The notes under the pieces were generated by a model that saw only the letters and a program-made list of their open reading frames with translations, had not been told where the DNA came from and made no database searches. Shown here piece after piece: positions 6,411 through 6,667 of a stretch of DNA of 6,667 nucleotides (within the stretch, counting starts at the first letter, position 1; every line of letters starts with the position of its first letter). A program made the position numbers and the translations under genes. The stretch lies in NCBI GenBank assembly GCA_009927375.1, contig RFNE01000186.1, positions 1 through 6,667 on the forward strand, read 5' to 3'. This stretch comes from Actinomycetota bacterium (GTDB lineage Bacteria > Actinomycetota > Acidimicrobiia > Acidimicrobiales > Ilumatobacteraceae).

Positions 6411-6667
6411 ATGGCACGCACACTGATCAAGAACGGCACGGTCGTCAGCCCGACCGGGCGACACGAAGTCGACGTCCTCGTCGAGGGCGACACGATTTCG
6501 GCGCTCCTGGAGCGCGGCAAGGCCGAGGCGCTGAACATCACCGCCGACAAGGTGATCGACGCCAAGGGGAAGTACGTGGTGCCCGGTGGCATCGACGTAC
6601 ACACGCACATGGAGTTGCCATTCGGCGGCACGTTTGCGAGCGACACGTTCGAGACTGGAACGACCGC
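6411..6667 (+). CDS. hydA: Dihydropyrimidinase / hydantoinase (3' partial)
   Basis: The first 85 residues of a cyclic amidohydrolase; the window ends inside the gene. The N-terminal strand LIKNGTVVSPTGRHEVDVLVEG and the segment KYVVPGGIDVHTH are typical of the family. His64 and His66 of the HTH motif are the first two ligands of the binuclear zinc site, and the following MELPFGGTFASDTFETGT is specific to dihydropyrimidinase and D-hydantoinase rather than dihydroorotase or allantoinase. The enzyme hydrolyses 5,6-dihydrouracil or dihydrothymine to the N-carbamoyl-beta-amino acid, which the upstream nitrilase-type enzyme then cleaves. It sits 36 bp after that gene on the same strand, so the two form an operon that probably continues to the right. 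Confidence 0.93.
   Translation, partial: MARTLIKNGTVVSPTGRHEVDVLVEGDTISALLERGKAEALNITADKVIDAKGKYVVPGGIDVHTHMELPFGGTFASDTFETGTT

Overview
The window looks like ordinary chromosomal DNA of a high-GC actinobacterium, possibly of the class Acidimicrobiia. The reasons are GC-rich coding sequence, densely packed genes, a divergent promoter that seems to drive two leaderless mRNAs, and a first gene that joins a peptidase-S51-like domain to a cysteinyl-tRNA-synthetase-type C-terminal domain. The taxonomic guess is inference. I see no phage, transposon, CRISPR array, tRNA or rRNA.

Layout. (1) Positions 1-622, plus strand: 3' end of the fusion gene, which meets the next gene tail to tail in a shared CTAG. 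(2) Positions 619-3274, minus strand: a high-affinity zinc (or manganese) ABC uptake operon in the order substrate-binding lipoprotein, ATPase, permease (znuA-znuC-znuB type). (3) Positions 3293-3868, minus strand: a TetR-family repressor 18 bp upstream of znuA and in the same direction. (4) Positions 3869-3907: a 39-bp divergent control region with two near-perfect 17-bp palindromes. (5) Positions 3908-5439, plus strand: a 14-TM DHA2 (EmrB/QacA) drug-efflux transporter, the expected target of the TetR protein. (6) Positions 5529-6667, plus strand: a nitrilase-type beta-ureidopropionase followed by the start of a dihydropyrimidinase, which is the reductive pyrimidine degradation pathway.

How the genes work together. 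The TetR protein most likely binds both palindromes, which overlap the -35 and -10 regions of both outward promoters, and so represses itself and the efflux pump until a ligand is present. Because znuACB follows tetR so closely, the metal uptake genes may also be on the tetR transcript. Dihydropyrimidinase opens dihydrouracil/dihydrothymine to N-carbamoyl-beta-amino acids, which the nitrilase-type enzyme cleaves to beta-alanine or beta-aminoisobutyrate, CO2 and ammonia.

Quality warning. Four of the eight genes (the fusion gene, znuC, znuB and the MFS gene) are each split by one single-base indel, mostly at short homopolymers, while the protein on both sides stays well conserved. Sequencing or assembly errors are more likely than real pseudogenes, and the coordinates below span the whole reconstructed genes. 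I found no convincing new system. The most interesting points are the architecture of the TetR control region, its coupling to zinc uptake, and the domain fusion at the left edge.
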